A stretch of 64,000 nucleotides of DNA from CAVWCQ01 sp963753545. Its GTDB lineage: Bacteria > Chloroflexota > Anaerolineae > Aggregatilineales > Aggregatilineaceae. Position numbers and translations under genes: made by a program. A model generated the notes under the pieces. The model did no database searches. It was not told where the DNA came from and saw only the letters and a list, made by a program, of their open reading frames with translations. The number at the start of each line of letters is the position of its first letter. Position 1 is the first letter of the stretch. This document shows, in pieces, positions 47,741 to 58,013 of this stretch. The stretch spans positions 3,410,001 through 3,474,000 of the forward strand of contig CAVWCQ010000008.1 of the NCBI GenBank assembly GCA_963753545.1. Reading direction: 5' to 3'.

Positions 47741-50360
47741 TTATGGAATGATGTCGTAGGTCGGACCTGTAAAGGGTAGTCCGCTAAAGGAATTCAGGGC
47801 TGTGTCTGTAGCTCCCGCACCATTCCTCATCACAAGCGTAAGTGTCCCTGGCCGACCCCCTGTGCCAGTGCTGACTGTCACCGTGATCGTATAGCCGCTG
47901 TTTGCGCTGATTGAAGAAATATACGCGCCGGTCAGATTAGTGGTATTAATCATAAAATCGGTTGTCGACAAACCGATTACATACTCATTAAAAGTGACAT
48001 CATAAGTGACAGCCGCCCAATTGGTGGGATTTCCGGTCAACGGTGACATCGCCATAACGGTAGGCAGCGTATGATCGATGGTATGGGAGGGGCCGCTGTA
48101 AGGAACATTGCTCACGGCGTTGCCAGCAGCATCGGTTACACCAATGGAATTGGACATTGTGATGGTAAGTGGACCATCGCCCGTTCCTGTATTAACGGTG
48201 ATGATGTTACCAACGACACCGCTTATTCCTGCGCCAGTGGGCCCAGTAACCGTAAAGTTAGAGGCGCTCAGTCCGACCAGTGGCTCCGTAAACACTATCT
48301 GGTACTCAATGGTTGGCACACCCGTTGGCTCATGTACATATATGCGATCTGTGAAATTAACGACCCGCGGCGCTGTCCTGTCGATGGTAACAGTATTCCC
48401 ATTCAGAGTATTCACCAAGGGATTTCCGAGTTGATCGGTGATCCCATTGGGGTTGGTCAGGTTGAGCGTAATTGTTCCGTCGCCGCTGCCTGTATCAATG
48501 CCTGCCCACCATGAGTTATAGGCCCATGTCCCATAAGTCCAGAAATTAGTGATGGCCGGGGCCGTGCTGAAACTGCCTGTGGTAGCGACGGTAAAATAGG
48601 AATTGCGGAGCACCGAGGTTGGCTCAGAGAAATCGATCTCGAACTCGATTTTCTGCGAGTTGGTGGGATTATTGCGACTGGGCGGAACAGAGTTCACGAC
48701 ATCCGTATAATACCAGATTGCCTGAACGGTGGGCCCTACGTTATCGATGGTGTGGGAGGGGCCGCTATAAGGGATATTGCTCACAGCATTGCCCGCCGCG
48801 TCGGTCACTCCGCTAGAGCCAGTCATACGGAAGGTGAGAAGAGTTCCCGTCGCTGCTGTCCCCGTATTAACGGTTATCGAATAAGATGCACCGCTGCCGC
48901 TGATTCCCGTTACTCTTGCCCCTGTAGGGCCCGATACCGTGAAGTTAGCCGCGGTCGGAGGCAGCAGAACACTTTCACTGAGTGTCAGGAGATATGTCAG
49001 GCTCGTGACATTTGTCGGTTCTGGTATCGACCCGCCATGAATCAGGGAAACAACAGTAGGTGCAGTCTTATCGATGGTGTAAACATCGCCCGTGATGGTG
49101 TTGCTGAGGCCATTGTTAGCCGTATCAACAATATTGGTGGTGTCGGTCAGGTCGAGTCCCAGCGTTCCATCGCCCGCTCCTGTACTCACTGTTACCGTGA
49201 AACTGGCAGCAAAGCCGCCAGGACTTACGGTGGTGACAGCAGGACCGCCCAATCCTCCACCCGCTACCAGGGTGAAGTTGGCAGGGCCGACATACGTTAC
49301 TGGTTCACTGAACGTTACCGTGTAATTGACGCTTGCTGCATTTGTGGGAGTTGCACCACCACGCGTGATCGATAAGACAGCAGGCGGTGTCCGATCAATG
49401 GTATAAGCCGGGCCAGCGGTATAGGGCATATTGCTAACGGCATTGCCTGCCTGATCCGTGACCCCCGCCCCATTTGCCATGTCAAGGCGAAGGGTGCCAT
49501 TACCTGTTCCTGTGCTGGCCGTCACCGTGTAAGTCGTGCCGCTGCCGCTCAACGCTGTGACCGCTGGCGTACCACTCAGCCCACCTGTCACTGCCGCAAA
49601 ATTGCTTTCCGTCAACCCGATCATCGGTTCACTGAAAGTCACGGTGTAATCGACGCTTGCTGCGTTTGTCGGAGTTGAACCAGCCAGCGAGATCGACAAA
49701 ATAGCAGGCGATGTCCGGTCAATTGTATAAGCCGGGCCAGCGGTATAGGGCATATTGCTAACGGCGTTGCCTGCCTGATCGACAACACCTGTTGCGTTTG
49801 CCATGTCGAGACGGAGTGAGCCATCCCCCGTTCCTGTGCTGGCTGTCACCGTGTAACTTGCGCCGCTGCCGCTCAGCGACGTGATCGCTGGCGTACCACT
49901 CAACCCGCTGGCTACCAGTGCAAAATTGCTGGCTGTCAGGCCAAACACGGGTTCGCTGAAAGTCACGTTATAACTGACGCTCCCCGCGTTTGTCGGGTTC
50001 GAATTGGCGCAAACAATCGAGCTGACAGCAGGAGGTGTTTTATCGATTGTGTACGTTTCACCGGTAAACGGGATATTGCTGACTGTCCGATCATAGGAAC
50101 CAGTAACCCCTGTTCCATCGGCTAACCGCAGCGTCAATATACCATCGTCGGTACCCGTATTCACCGTTACAGTATAGGTCGCTCCACTGCCGCTCACGCC
50201 TGTTACTGCCGCCCCAATTGGACCGGATACATCTACGGCAAAATTGCTGATCGTTAAGCCGGTAATGGAATCGCTGAAAGTTACTTCGTAGGTAACGCTT
50301 GCTGCGGTCGTCGGAGACGCCCCCATCCGGATAATTGAGTTTACCAGGATCTGCGGTAAA
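47741..50360 (-). repeat. Tandem repeats encoding eight Ig-like domains
   Basis: About 300-base units encode a recurrent pattern: PTNAASVNYTVTFSEPV, then NFTLVAGG, then YTVTASTGTGDGTLRLDM, then AGNAVSNMPYTAG. The three units around 49330-50040 are the most alike and look like the latest duplications. Outer units have diverged. Confidence 0.8.
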
Positions 50361-52851
50361 ACGGGGGAAGTATAGTCACAGGCGTTGCCAATCGAGTCGC
50401 CGTCGGCATCCAACTGATCGGGGTTAGCTACCGTTGGACAGTTATCGGCCCCATCCAGAATACCATCACCATCACTATCAACGCTGCTTCCGCCCTGCCC
50501 GCCTGTATCACCGTTTTCCGGAGTATCACAGACGTCGCCAATGCCATCGCCGTCGCTGTCCGCCTGATCAGGATTCGCTGCCGCAGGACAGTTATCAAGC
50601 GTGTCAGGTGTTCCGTCCTGGTCGACATCCTCAACTGCTGTGCAGGAGTCACTCACGCCATCAGGACTATAAGCCATCGAGCAGACATCATTGCCAGGGT
50701 CAGAGACTAACTCGCAGGCATCACCAAGCCCGTTACCGTCTGTGTCGGCTTGAGCGGGATTATACAGCCCCGGACAATTATCCTCGCTCAGCACGCCGTC
50801 GCCATCAGGATCCGAATCAAAGTCTTCCTCGAATGGTTCACATGCATCGCCAAGCCCATCGCCATCCGTATCAAGCTGGTTCGGATTGGAAATGCCCGCG
50901 CAGTTATCGATCTCGTTCGGCACCAGATCGCCATCCATATCTGGATTGTCCGGATCGAGAGTCGTGAGCGCGAAGCCACCATCGTCCGATGTCAATGTCG
51001 TCAACCATTCTTCCTGATTGGCGGTTCCCGCGCCGTTTTCAAATAACACAATCATGTGATAAGAACCTGTTGGCGCTGCAAGCCAGTCCAATTCGAATGG
51101 CTCTTCGCCAAAAACAAGCTGCGTGTTGGCGGGAACTGGGATAAGCCCTTTGTTGTCTGGTCCAGGTGACAACCAGAACGGTTGGAAAATATCCCCTGGC
51201 TGGGGTTGAATCTCAAACGGCATAATGCTGCCGTTTGTCTGTCGCATGCCCCACACACTGACAACCCGGTTTGTGGTCAGGTCAAAGAGCAGTTGAGCCT
51301 CGGCTGGTTTTCCGTTTTGGGGATAGAACAGCCCATTAACGATCCCCCGGTTGGAACGGCGGCTGGGCATGACAAGGACTGGCGTGCGGCTTTGTCCGTT
51401 GGTCAGCCAGGGGATTTTCCCTCCCCAGTTTAACTGGTTATTGCCGACCTCAGTCTGGCGGCTGTAGTCGACAATGATAACCCGCCCCCGCGCAATCTCT
51501 AGAACGACCAGCACCGCCGCCTGACTTACTTCTGTGCTGCCAAAGTTCAGAGATATGGCGACCTCGTTCCCCTCGGCGGTAATGCCTTCGACTGAACCTT
51601 GTTGCGTGCCGGAGGAGTAGGCCAGAGCCACCCCCGAATAGAATGTGTTCAAAAAAGCCCGCCATGAATTGAGATCCGTCGGCGCTTCTTCTGCATAGCG
51701 AGTGCCATGATCATCCAGGCCAAAAAGCTCCTGCGTGCGGGGAAAGTAAATGGACATCCCCCCGCTGTCTTCATCGGCACTGGTCTGATAATAGACGATC
51801 ATTTGAGACCCAGCCTCAAGCACCCTGGCGGCTGCCGCCCCAATTTCCGTGTTTGGCTCCTGCTCCGATAACGTCTGCATAAACTGAAGAAGATCAGCCG
51901 CCGCCCAAAAATCGACGAAGCGGGGATCATCAAAAGCTCCGAAAAGGGGAGTTTGCCCGCGAGCCTGACTGATCATTGGAGCGGCTGTTACCGGATCGGC
52001 CCTCACAATCTCGGCAAAGTCTTGCAGCGCCTGAGCAACGGGTGCGGTGCGCCCCAGATCGACCAGGCCAATGCCGAAAACATCGTAGTTGGTGTCGCGG
52101 TAAAAGGAGACAAAACTATCAACCACCGCTCGTCCCAGAGCCGCACCATCCATGCTTGGATCAGCGTTCAAGCCATCGAGCATGCCCACATAGTCCCAGC
52201 CGCTGCCAGGAATCAGTTCAGGGCTGCCGACTGCATAACGGGCATAAGGGGCAATGGCTTCATATACTTCTAACGATCCCATCAAACAGGCATCAAAACC
52301 AATGAGGTCTAATTTGGAAATACCTGTCTGCTTCGTAATCTGCTGCAGAGCGCTTTCCAGTTCAAGCAGACTGATATCATCATCATTGGCCGTGCCATCG
52401 GTCGCCACGCCCAACCACGATCCGCCATGATTCCATATAACAAGAGCATAGTGATCGGCTGGATAAGCAGTCATTGCCCAGGTCGTGAAATCGACCAGGG
52501 AAGCGGGATCGCCCGTGTCAATGGGGCCAAGATCGCCAACCTGTTGGGAACCGATGTGATCCAGCCGGACGTCTTCCGTAACCAGGAATCGCCGCGCGCC
52601 AGTCCAGTTGTCCAGTCGGGTATCGTACAGGGGGAACGATCCAACTGGACAACCACATTAACATCGGCGGTGCTGCCAACGAACTCCATCTCATTCAAAT
52701 CCGCCAACGCGAATGACTCAATGTCATTATCGGCGGCCATATAAACCATGATCGTCCATGAAGTATGGGGAGACCGGGCTAACGTGGTATGAGGTGATAT
52801 TGATAATGCAGCCAAAAGAATTAACAAACAAAGCGCAGTAGTTTTCTTCAT
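47741..52851 (-). CDS. Giant secreted clostripain-like (C11) peptidase with TSP3 and eight Ig-like repeats (frameshifted)
   Basis: The corrected protein has about 1,703 residues. A signal peptide (KKTTALCLLILLAALSIS) is followed by a C11 caspase-like peptidase (about 30-420) with SWTIMVYMAADNDIES, the catalytic His in VIWNHGGSW (about 142) and catalytic Cys in GFDACLMGSLE (about 189). A beta-rich region comes next. It leads to a calcium-binding thrombospondin type-3 block (DTDGDGLGDACE, DSDGDGIGDVCD and similar; nucleotides about 50380-50960). Eight Ig-like domains of about 100 residues, each with a PTN...VTFSEP start and ...YTIDRTPP end, fill the rest. One base is missing in a C-run (coding strand) at 52630-52634; repair restores DRSPLYDTRLDNWTGARRF. 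C11 enzymes cut after Arg or Lys. The repeats probably place the protease away from the cell surface. No sorting motif is visible at the C-terminus. Confidence 0.85.
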
Positions 52852-52890
52852 TATCCCCCCATGTCCCCGCACGTAATAATTGTAGGAATC

Positions 52891-52918
52891 AGTATAATTC
52901 GGTTACGCGGGAAAGCAA
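52891..52918 (-). promoter_or_regulatory. Candidate promoter of the C11 peptidase gene
   Basis: On the minus strand TTGCTT (52918-52913) and TATACT (52896-52891) are 16 bases apart, about 40 bases before the start codon. Confidence 0.4.
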
Positions 52919-53115
52919 GTGAAAGTTGGCACTATTCACAAGCTTTTTGAAAAATTGATACTTCAGTGCCTTTCGAGTTCGTTAAATTTGTATGAAAAAG
53001 GAGCACGGAGGCAAGCTTCAGAGATAGAGTGAGGTTATAATAATTGATTAAGCATTGCCGCCAGCCCTTCTAGCTTTTTAGTAGGTGTGCTTCTGAGACA
53101 GTCGTAGGAACAACC

Positions 53116-55965
53116 ATGAAAACCCAATCAATTCGGATTTTATTGATCGACGGCAATGAAAATCATGTAAGTCTCATAAGTACAGCCCTAAAGCAATCCG
53201 CTCTGGCAAGATTCGATCTGGAAGTCATCAATCACCCGACAGCTTTAAAGAACTATTTAAACCCCATCGATTTGATCCTGCTTGATCTCGAAGGCCTCGA
53301 ACAAATCAAAAAAGTACAGGACCTGATGCCCGGCGTCCCTATCACCGTGTTGACCAACGCAGGTGACGATCAAACAGGATATGAGGCTATTCGACGCGGC
53401 GCACAAGACTTTTTACCTGGAGATCGCATCGATGGCTATCACCTGAGCCATACCATCATCAACGCGGTTGAACGCCAACGCGCTGCCGATCAACAGGCAC
53501 GCCGCCAGTCGCATGTTTTTTTCGAACGTGCCCTTGATGCTTTATCAGCACACGTTGCTGTTCTCGATGAAACGGGAGTTGTCATCGCTGTTAATGAGGC
53601 CTGGCAGAAGTTTGCAGTTGCCAACCAACTACCCGGTCTTGGTGTAGGGCAAAATTATCTGCACCTCTGCGATGCAGCCACAGGCCCGCAATCAGAGGAA
53701 GCGCGAGAAGTTGCTGCCGGAATCCGTAAAGTGCTGGCGGGCGAGAAATGCGAATTCCAATTGGAGTATAGCCCAACTGAACAGCGCTGGTTTCTGCTCC
53801 AGGTACGCCGCTTTGAGATCGCTGGGATTCCGTGTGTCGTAGTGAGCCATCATGATATCACGGAGCGTAGGTTAGCTGAAGAAGCGCTGCTTGTTGAGCG
53901 TAAGCTGCTGCGTACCGTCATCAATCACATGCCAGATCGCATCTTCGCCAAAGATCGTGAAGGCCATTATCTGATTAAGAATGCGGCTGATCTCCGCCAA
54001 ATGAAGGCCCCATCCCTCGAAGCTGCCATCGGTAAAACAGATTTCGATTTTTATCCAGAGGATTTAGCGGCCCAATACTTTGCCGACGATCAGCTTGTCA
54101 TCCAATATGGACAATCTCTGATCAATCGCGAAGAACCTGCCCCTGGGCCAGATAGCAGTATGTTATGCATCCTGACAACAAAAGTGCCGCTGCGCGATCA
54201 AAAAGGCGAGATTACCGGGCTGGTTGGCATTGGACGCGATATTACCGAACTCAAGCGCGCCCAGGAAAGACTGCAAAAATATACGGATGAGGTAAATCTA
54301 CTCTACCGCATCAGCGGACAGCTTGCGCAGACGCTTGATCTGAAAACGATCTATGCCATATTGCAGGATGCGATTGTCAGTTACATGAGCTGTGATGAAC
54401 TGTATATATCGTCCTACACAGCAGAAGAAATGCACATTGATTACGCCTGGATAGGGAAGAATGACCAATTAACGGATATTCCCGATCATCTCCTCCTGGC
54501 GGCGAAACAGATCCATCGAAGTGTGCTCCAAACCGGCGAAACCTTATATCTCCCCGATTACCGGGCGTGGCTGCAATCTTTCCAATCAGAGCTTCCTTCA
54601 CTTACCCCATGCTCGGCTCTATTGCTCCCACTCAGGATCGAAAACCAGGTCTTTGGAGTGATCCATGTATTCAGTCACCAGCCGGACGCCTGTGCAGAAG
54701 ATAAGAGGCGCTTCCTCGAAGCACTCGCTCCGCAAGCAGCGGCTGCGTCTGCAAATGCTCATCTTTATCTGCAAGCCCAGCACGAGGTGGCTGAACGAGT
54801 GCGGGCTGAAGCGGCGCTCTATGAACTCAATGAAGCTCTCGAGCAGCGTATTGCAGAGCGCACGCTAGAACTGCGTAACAGCGAGTCGCGCTATCGGGCC
54901 ATTATCGAGGACCAAACAGAACTGGTCTGCCGTTATTTGCCAGATAGAACAATTACCTTTGCCAACGACGCCTACTGCCACTTTTTCAAGCGATCTCGCG
55001 AAATGCTCCTGAATCGCCCGTTTTTGCCAAATATTCTTGAAGAGGACCGGGCTGAATGGGAGAAAAAATTCGCGCTTTTAACGCAGGAGAATCCAGTGAT
55101 CGCTGTCGAGCACCGTACGATTGCTGGCAACGGCAAAGTTCATTGGCTGCAATGGACCCACCAACTGATCGCAGATAGTGGAGAAATTCAAGGTGTAGGG
55201 CGTGACGTGACCCGGCAAAAACAAGCTGAAGAAGCCCTGCGCCAGGCACTTGCTCATGAAATTGAATTGAACGATATTCGATCCCGTTTTATTTCGATGG
55301 CCTCCCACGACCTGCGTACCCCACTGGCAGTGATCCAGTCGTCAACCGATTTGCTGTCAGATTACAACGAGAACCTGTCTTCAGAACGAAAAGAGGTCAT
55401 CTTTTCCCGGATTCAATCAAGTATCCAGCACATGGTCGAGTTGTTGGATGATATCCTGCTTTTTGCGCGAGCGGACGCAGGACGGTTAGAGTTTGCTCCT
55501 GAAAAGCTCAACCTGATCGCATTCTGCAATAATCTTCTGTCCGAACTGAAAGCCTCGATTGGCACACAACACCGGCTGGATTTTTCCGCAAATAACGGGG
55601 GCAAACCCGTATGGGCAGATCCAAAGCTGCTGCGCCATATCATCAATAATCTGGTGTCAAACGCGATCAAATACTCACCCGCAGGCAGCACAGTCAAGAT
55701 TGAGCTGAAACACAACGGCAGTTTGATACTGCTGAGTGTTGCTGATCAGGGGATAGGGATTCCAATCGAGGATCAAAAGAATTTGTTCAGGACATTCTTT
55801 AGGGGAAAAAATGTGAGTCATATCCCTGGCACTGGGCTGGGATTGGCAATTGTCCAGCAATCCGTTGAACTGCACGGCGGCAGTATTTCATTTGAGAGCC
55901 ATGTAGGCGAAGGCACAACATTTTTGGTAGCATTGCCGAGCGTAACATCAAAAGAATCAGGATAG
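53116..55965 (+). CDS. Receiver-PAS-PAS-GAF-PAS sensor histidine kinase
   Basis: The 949-residue protein starts with a receiver-like domain (IRILLIDGNENH, probable phospho-acceptor Asp57 in LILLDLEG), so its own activity may depend on another kinase. Two PAS domains (about 135-255 and 265-390), a GAF domain (about 405-570), a coiled-coil stretch and a third PAS domain follow. The kinase core has the H-box MASHDLRTPL (His731), N-box HIINNLVSNAIKYSP, G1 box DQGIGIP, F-box and G2 box GTGLGLAIV. No membrane helix is seen, so it senses a cytoplasmic signal, possibly redox, light or a small ligand. The receiver lacks one of the usual acidic pair residues. No response regulator gene is adjacent. Confidence 0.88.
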   Translation: MKTQSIRILLIDGNENHVSLISTALKQSALARFDLEVINHPTALKNYLNPIDLILLDLEGLEQIKKVQDLMPGVPITVLTNAGDDQTGYEAIRRGAQDFLPGDRIDGYHLSHTIINAVERQRAADQQARRQSHVFFERALDALSAHVAVLDETGVVIAVNEAWQKFAVANQLPGLGVGQNYLHLCDAATGPQSEEAREVAAGIRKVLAGEKCEFQLEYSPTEQRWFLLQVRRFEIAGIPCVVVSHHDITERRLAEEALLVERKLLRTVINHMPDRIFAKDREGHYLIKNAADLRQMKAPSLEAAIGKTDFDFYPEDLAAQYFADDQLVIQYGQSLINREEPAPGPDSSMLCILTTKVPLRDQKGEITGLVGIGRDITELKRAQERLQKYTDEVNLLYRISGQLAQTLDLKTIYAILQDAIVSYMSCDELYISSYTAEEMHIDYAWIGKNDQLTDIPDHLLLAAKQIHRSVLQTGETLYLPDYRAWLQSFQSELPSLTPCSALLLPLRIENQVFGVIHVFSHQPDACAEDKRRFLEALAPQAAAASANAHLYLQAQHEVAERVRAEAALYELNEALEQRIAERTLELRNSESRYRAIIEDQTELVCRYLPDRTITFANDAYCHFFKRSREMLLNRPFLPNILEEDRAEWEKKFALLTQENPVIAVEHRTIAGNGKVHWLQWTHQLIADSGEIQGVGRDVTRQKQAEEALRQALAHEIELNDIRSRFISMASHDLRTPLAVIQSSTDLLSDYNENLSSERKEVIFSRIQSSIQHMVELLDDILLFARADAGRLEFAPEKLNLIAFCNNLLSELKASIGTQHRLDFSANNGGKPVWADPKLLRHIINNLVSNAIKYSPAGSTVKIELKHNGSLILLSVADQGIGIPIEDQKNLFRTFFRGKNVSHIPGTGLGLAIVQQSVELHGGSISFESHVGEGTTFLVALPSVTSKESG

Positions 55966-55987
55966 GGGCCAGAACCCAGGCCCCTAT
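55962..55987. terminator. Hairpin between convergent histidine kinase and DUF1573 genes
   Basis: ATAGGGGCC (55962-55970) pairs perfectly with GGCCCCTAT (55979-55987) around eight bases. On the minus strand TTCTTTTG follows shortly after. It includes the kinase stop codon. Confidence 0.5.
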
Positions 55988-56000
55988 AGATTGAGACCTG

Positions 56001-56543
56001 TCACGGAACCCAGTTTGACAGACTGGTCAAGTAGGTGTCCGGCGTAACCGGATCGTTGGTGAGCAGGTGCACCCGAAACTCATGCTGCCCGCCCATATCG
56101 CCGTGCATCATATATTCGAGGGTTACGGTTGCTTCTTCGCCTGGCTGGATGGTCGTCGAACTGACGACAGGGTTAGGCGGTCAGCATCCCTGCAAAACTT
56201 CAACCTGAAGCGGTTGGTTCAGTATCTCCAGCGGCTGACCGCCCACGTTGCGCACCTTAAATACACTGCGCACGGTCTGGCCCAACTTCACATCCCCATG
56301 ATTGATCGTAGCTTCAGGAACCTCAATACGGGGAGCGCCTGTCACTTCTGGTGTAAAGGCGGGGGCAAAGGTGCGGGTTGGCGCCGCACCGCTGTCCTCG
56401 TCTCCACGCCGCGAAATGAAGAATATCGCCAGCGCAGCGAGCATCACCGCGCCAACCGCGACCATCGAAACTAATGGAAGCGAAAACCTTGTATTTTGTG
56501 AGCGTGACGCCCGTGTTGAATAGCGTTTTTTAGATCGTCCCAC
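56001..56543 (-). CDS. Membrane-anchored DUF1573 protein with in-frame TGA (candidate selenoprotein)
   Basis: Read through TGA 56183-56181, the protein has 180 residues. It has a basic N-terminus, one membrane helix (about 23-44), a Pro/Thr-rich linker, and a DUF1573-type beta-sandwich (INHGDVKLGQTVRSVFKVRN, GGQPLEI). Codon 120 is Cys in VEVLQGC; codon 121 is TGA. The same frame continues with PPNPVVSSTTIQPGEEATV, MMHGDMGGQHEFRVHLLTND and a stop at 56001, which completes the domain without any frame change. A stem-loop starts right after the TGA. Selenocysteine in place of a second Cys, a point error, or a recent nonsense mutation are the options. It starts at GTG 56543 with GGAGGAAAA four bases upstream. 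Function is unknown; a Cys-Sec or Cys-Cys pair would suit redox or metal chemistry. Confidence 0.7.
56138..56180 (-). promoter_or_regulatory. SECIS-like stem-loop directly after the in-frame TGA
   Basis: On the minus strand the 12 bases after TGA lead to a stem GTCGTC (56168-56163) and GACGAC (56157-56152) with loop AGTTC. Outside it CGCCT (56179-56175) pairs with AGGCG (56142-56138). The loop starts 18 bases after the TGA and has G as its second base, as bacterial SECIS elements usually do. The pairing could be chance in coding sequence. Confidence 0.4.
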
Positions 56544-56652
56544 TTTTCCTCCGTGTCATCTAGAGAAAATTCGTCTTAAAAAGTAACTCCTTTCAAAAAA
56601 AAGAAACTGCGCCATTTGGCGTATATAATAAAGATAATAAGCTTCATTAAAA

Positions 56653-57468
56653 ATGGCGACAGAGAGTTCGATGAGAAAACTTCGGGCACTTACTTTCCTC
56701 GCACCCAACATGCTGCCTGTATATCGCTATACGCTCGATTATGTGAGTGGACAGCTAGGTTGCGCTATAGATCTGGCAGTAGGCACGGATTACAACCAGC
56801 TTTTTGAGTCCGATCTCGCTTTTGTTTGCGGCCTGCCCTATGTTCTGTTCACACCTCCCCGTGTTACCCATCTGTCCATTGAAGCTGTCGCAGCGCCTGT
56901 GCTTCAAGGGGAGCGGTTTCAGAACAAGCCCATTTATTTTTCGGATGTAATTGTCCGTCAAGATAGTCCATTCCAATCCTTTATAGATTTACGAGGGCAC
57001 TCCTGGGCCTATAACGAACCATATTCTCAATCAGGCTACGGAATTACGCGCTATTGGCTGGCAAAAATGGGAGAAACTCAGGGATTCTTTAGCAAGGTCG
57101 TTGAAGCAGGCTTCCATCAGAACGCAATTCGTTTGGTAAACGAAGGCCGTGTCGATGCGTCCGCAATCGACGCCCAGGTGCTTGCTGTCGAACTACGCGA
57201 TCATCCGGAACTCGCCGGACAACTGCGTGTGATTGATAGTCTCGGCCCATCACCTATTCAGCCACTTGTCGTCAGCAGCCAACTGTCGCCCCAATTCCGC
57301 CAGGATATCCGGAACGTGCTGGCTGAAATCCATTCCGACTCTGAAGCAAGAGCTGTCCTTGAGCAGGGTTTCATCGATCATTTCGTGGCTGTGAGCAACG
57401 CGGATTATGACGATATCCGGGCCATGCTGGCAACCTGTGAAAAAGCCGATTTTTTAACTCTGAAATAA
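56653..57468 (+). CDS. PhnD-like phosphate/phosphonate-type substrate-binding protein
   Basis: The 271-residue protein resembles the PhnD/phosphonate-binding group of periplasmic-binding folds: LRALTFLAPNM at the start, DLAFVCGLPYVLF, YFSDVIVRQDSPFQSFIDLRG, WAYNEPYSQSGYG and VDASAIDAQVLAVE. It has no signal peptide, lipobox or permease partner, so it may be a cytoplasmic ligand sensor or enzyme rather than a transporter part. The start could also be ATG 56671, which has AGAGAG nearby. The MarR/ABC-2 cluster begins about 80 bases downstream with its own promoter. Confidence 0.75.
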   Translation: MATESSMRKLRALTFLAPNMLPVYRYTLDYVSGQLGCAIDLAVGTDYNQLFESDLAFVCGLPYVLFTPPRVTHLSIEAVAAPVLQGERFQNKPIYFSDVIVRQDSPFQSFIDLRGHSWAYNEPYSQSGYGITRYWLAKMGETQGFFSKVVEAGFHQNAIRLVNEGRVDASAIDAQVLAVELRDHPELAGQLRVIDSLGPSPIQPLVVSSQLSPQFRQDIRNVLAEIHSDSEARAVLEQGFIDHFVAVSNADYDDIRAMLATCEKADFLTLK

Positions 57469-57476
57469 GTTGGCAC

Positions 57477-57504
57477 TTTACATGAAGAAAATTACTTGTA
57501 TAAT
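57477..57504 (+). promoter_or_regulatory. Promoter of the marR/ABC-2 operon
   Basis: TTTACA (57477-57482) and a consensus TATAAT (57499-57504) are 16 bases apart, about 43 bases before the MarR start codon. Confidence 0.6.
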
Positions 57505-57525
57505 GCAAATATTGTTATATACAAG
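57495..57525. promoter_or_regulatory. MarR-type operator overlapping the -10 box
   Basis: CTTGTATA (57495-57502) mirrors TATACAAG (57518-57525) around a 15-base centre with CAA/TTG as an inner pair. A dimer bound here would cover the -10 box, so autorepression is likely. Confidence 0.65.
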
Positions 57526-57546
57526 CAATTGAGCTTATGAATAATC

Positions 57547-57991
57547 ATGGATGAAACGATCAGCTTTGCAGCCGCGTTGCAGCGGCAGATTTACGAACTG
57601 GTCAGGGCGCACGAGCTTTGTGATCGAGCATGTCTGGCCCAAAATGGGGTGACAGCGGCACAGGGCTATACCCTTCTCGCATTTCCTGAGCAGGGTGGTA
57701 TGACTATGAATGCGTTGAGCGACCAGATGCGTCTGTCGAGCAGCACCATGACACGCATGATCGATCAACTCGTCCAGAAAGGTTTTGTGCTGCGCAGGCC
57801 GGATGATGAGGATCGTCAGAGTCGTGCGTGTCGAACTCACGGACCAGGGGCGAGAAATCCGGAGCGCTTTGGAGCAGTCTTTGCGGGATCTATTTAGCCT
57901 CGTTCTCAACGAAATAGACGAAAATAAACGGCCTCTGATCCTGCATGCGCTTGAGCACGTTACCCAATCTGTTGTAGACGTGTTGACCTGA
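57547..57991 (+). CDS. MarR-family regulator of the ABC-2 exporter (frameshifted)
   Basis: The corrected protein has 147 residues. The winged helix is clear: TAAQGYTLLAFPEQGGMTMN, ALSDQMRLSSSTMTRMIDQL as the recognition region, and the wing DDEDRQVVRVELTDQG. An extra base near 57817-57820 breaks the frame in the wing. Removing it leads into REIRSALEQSLRDLF and the C-terminal dimer helices, ending at 57991. It precedes an ABC-2 exporter by 22 bases and has an operator in front, so it probably controls the exporter in response to a small molecule. Confidence 0.85.
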
Positions 57992-58013
57992 AAAACTGCT
58001 GCGGAGAATAACC

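Noticed and set aside
47741..50360. CRISPR-like repeat array
   Set aside because: The repeats are about 300 bases long, coding and degenerate, with no spacers; they encode Ig-like domains.
50434..50967. Plus-strand open frame opposite the TSP3 repeats
   Set aside because: It is a by-product of the repetitive calcium-binding codons of the minus-strand protease gene.
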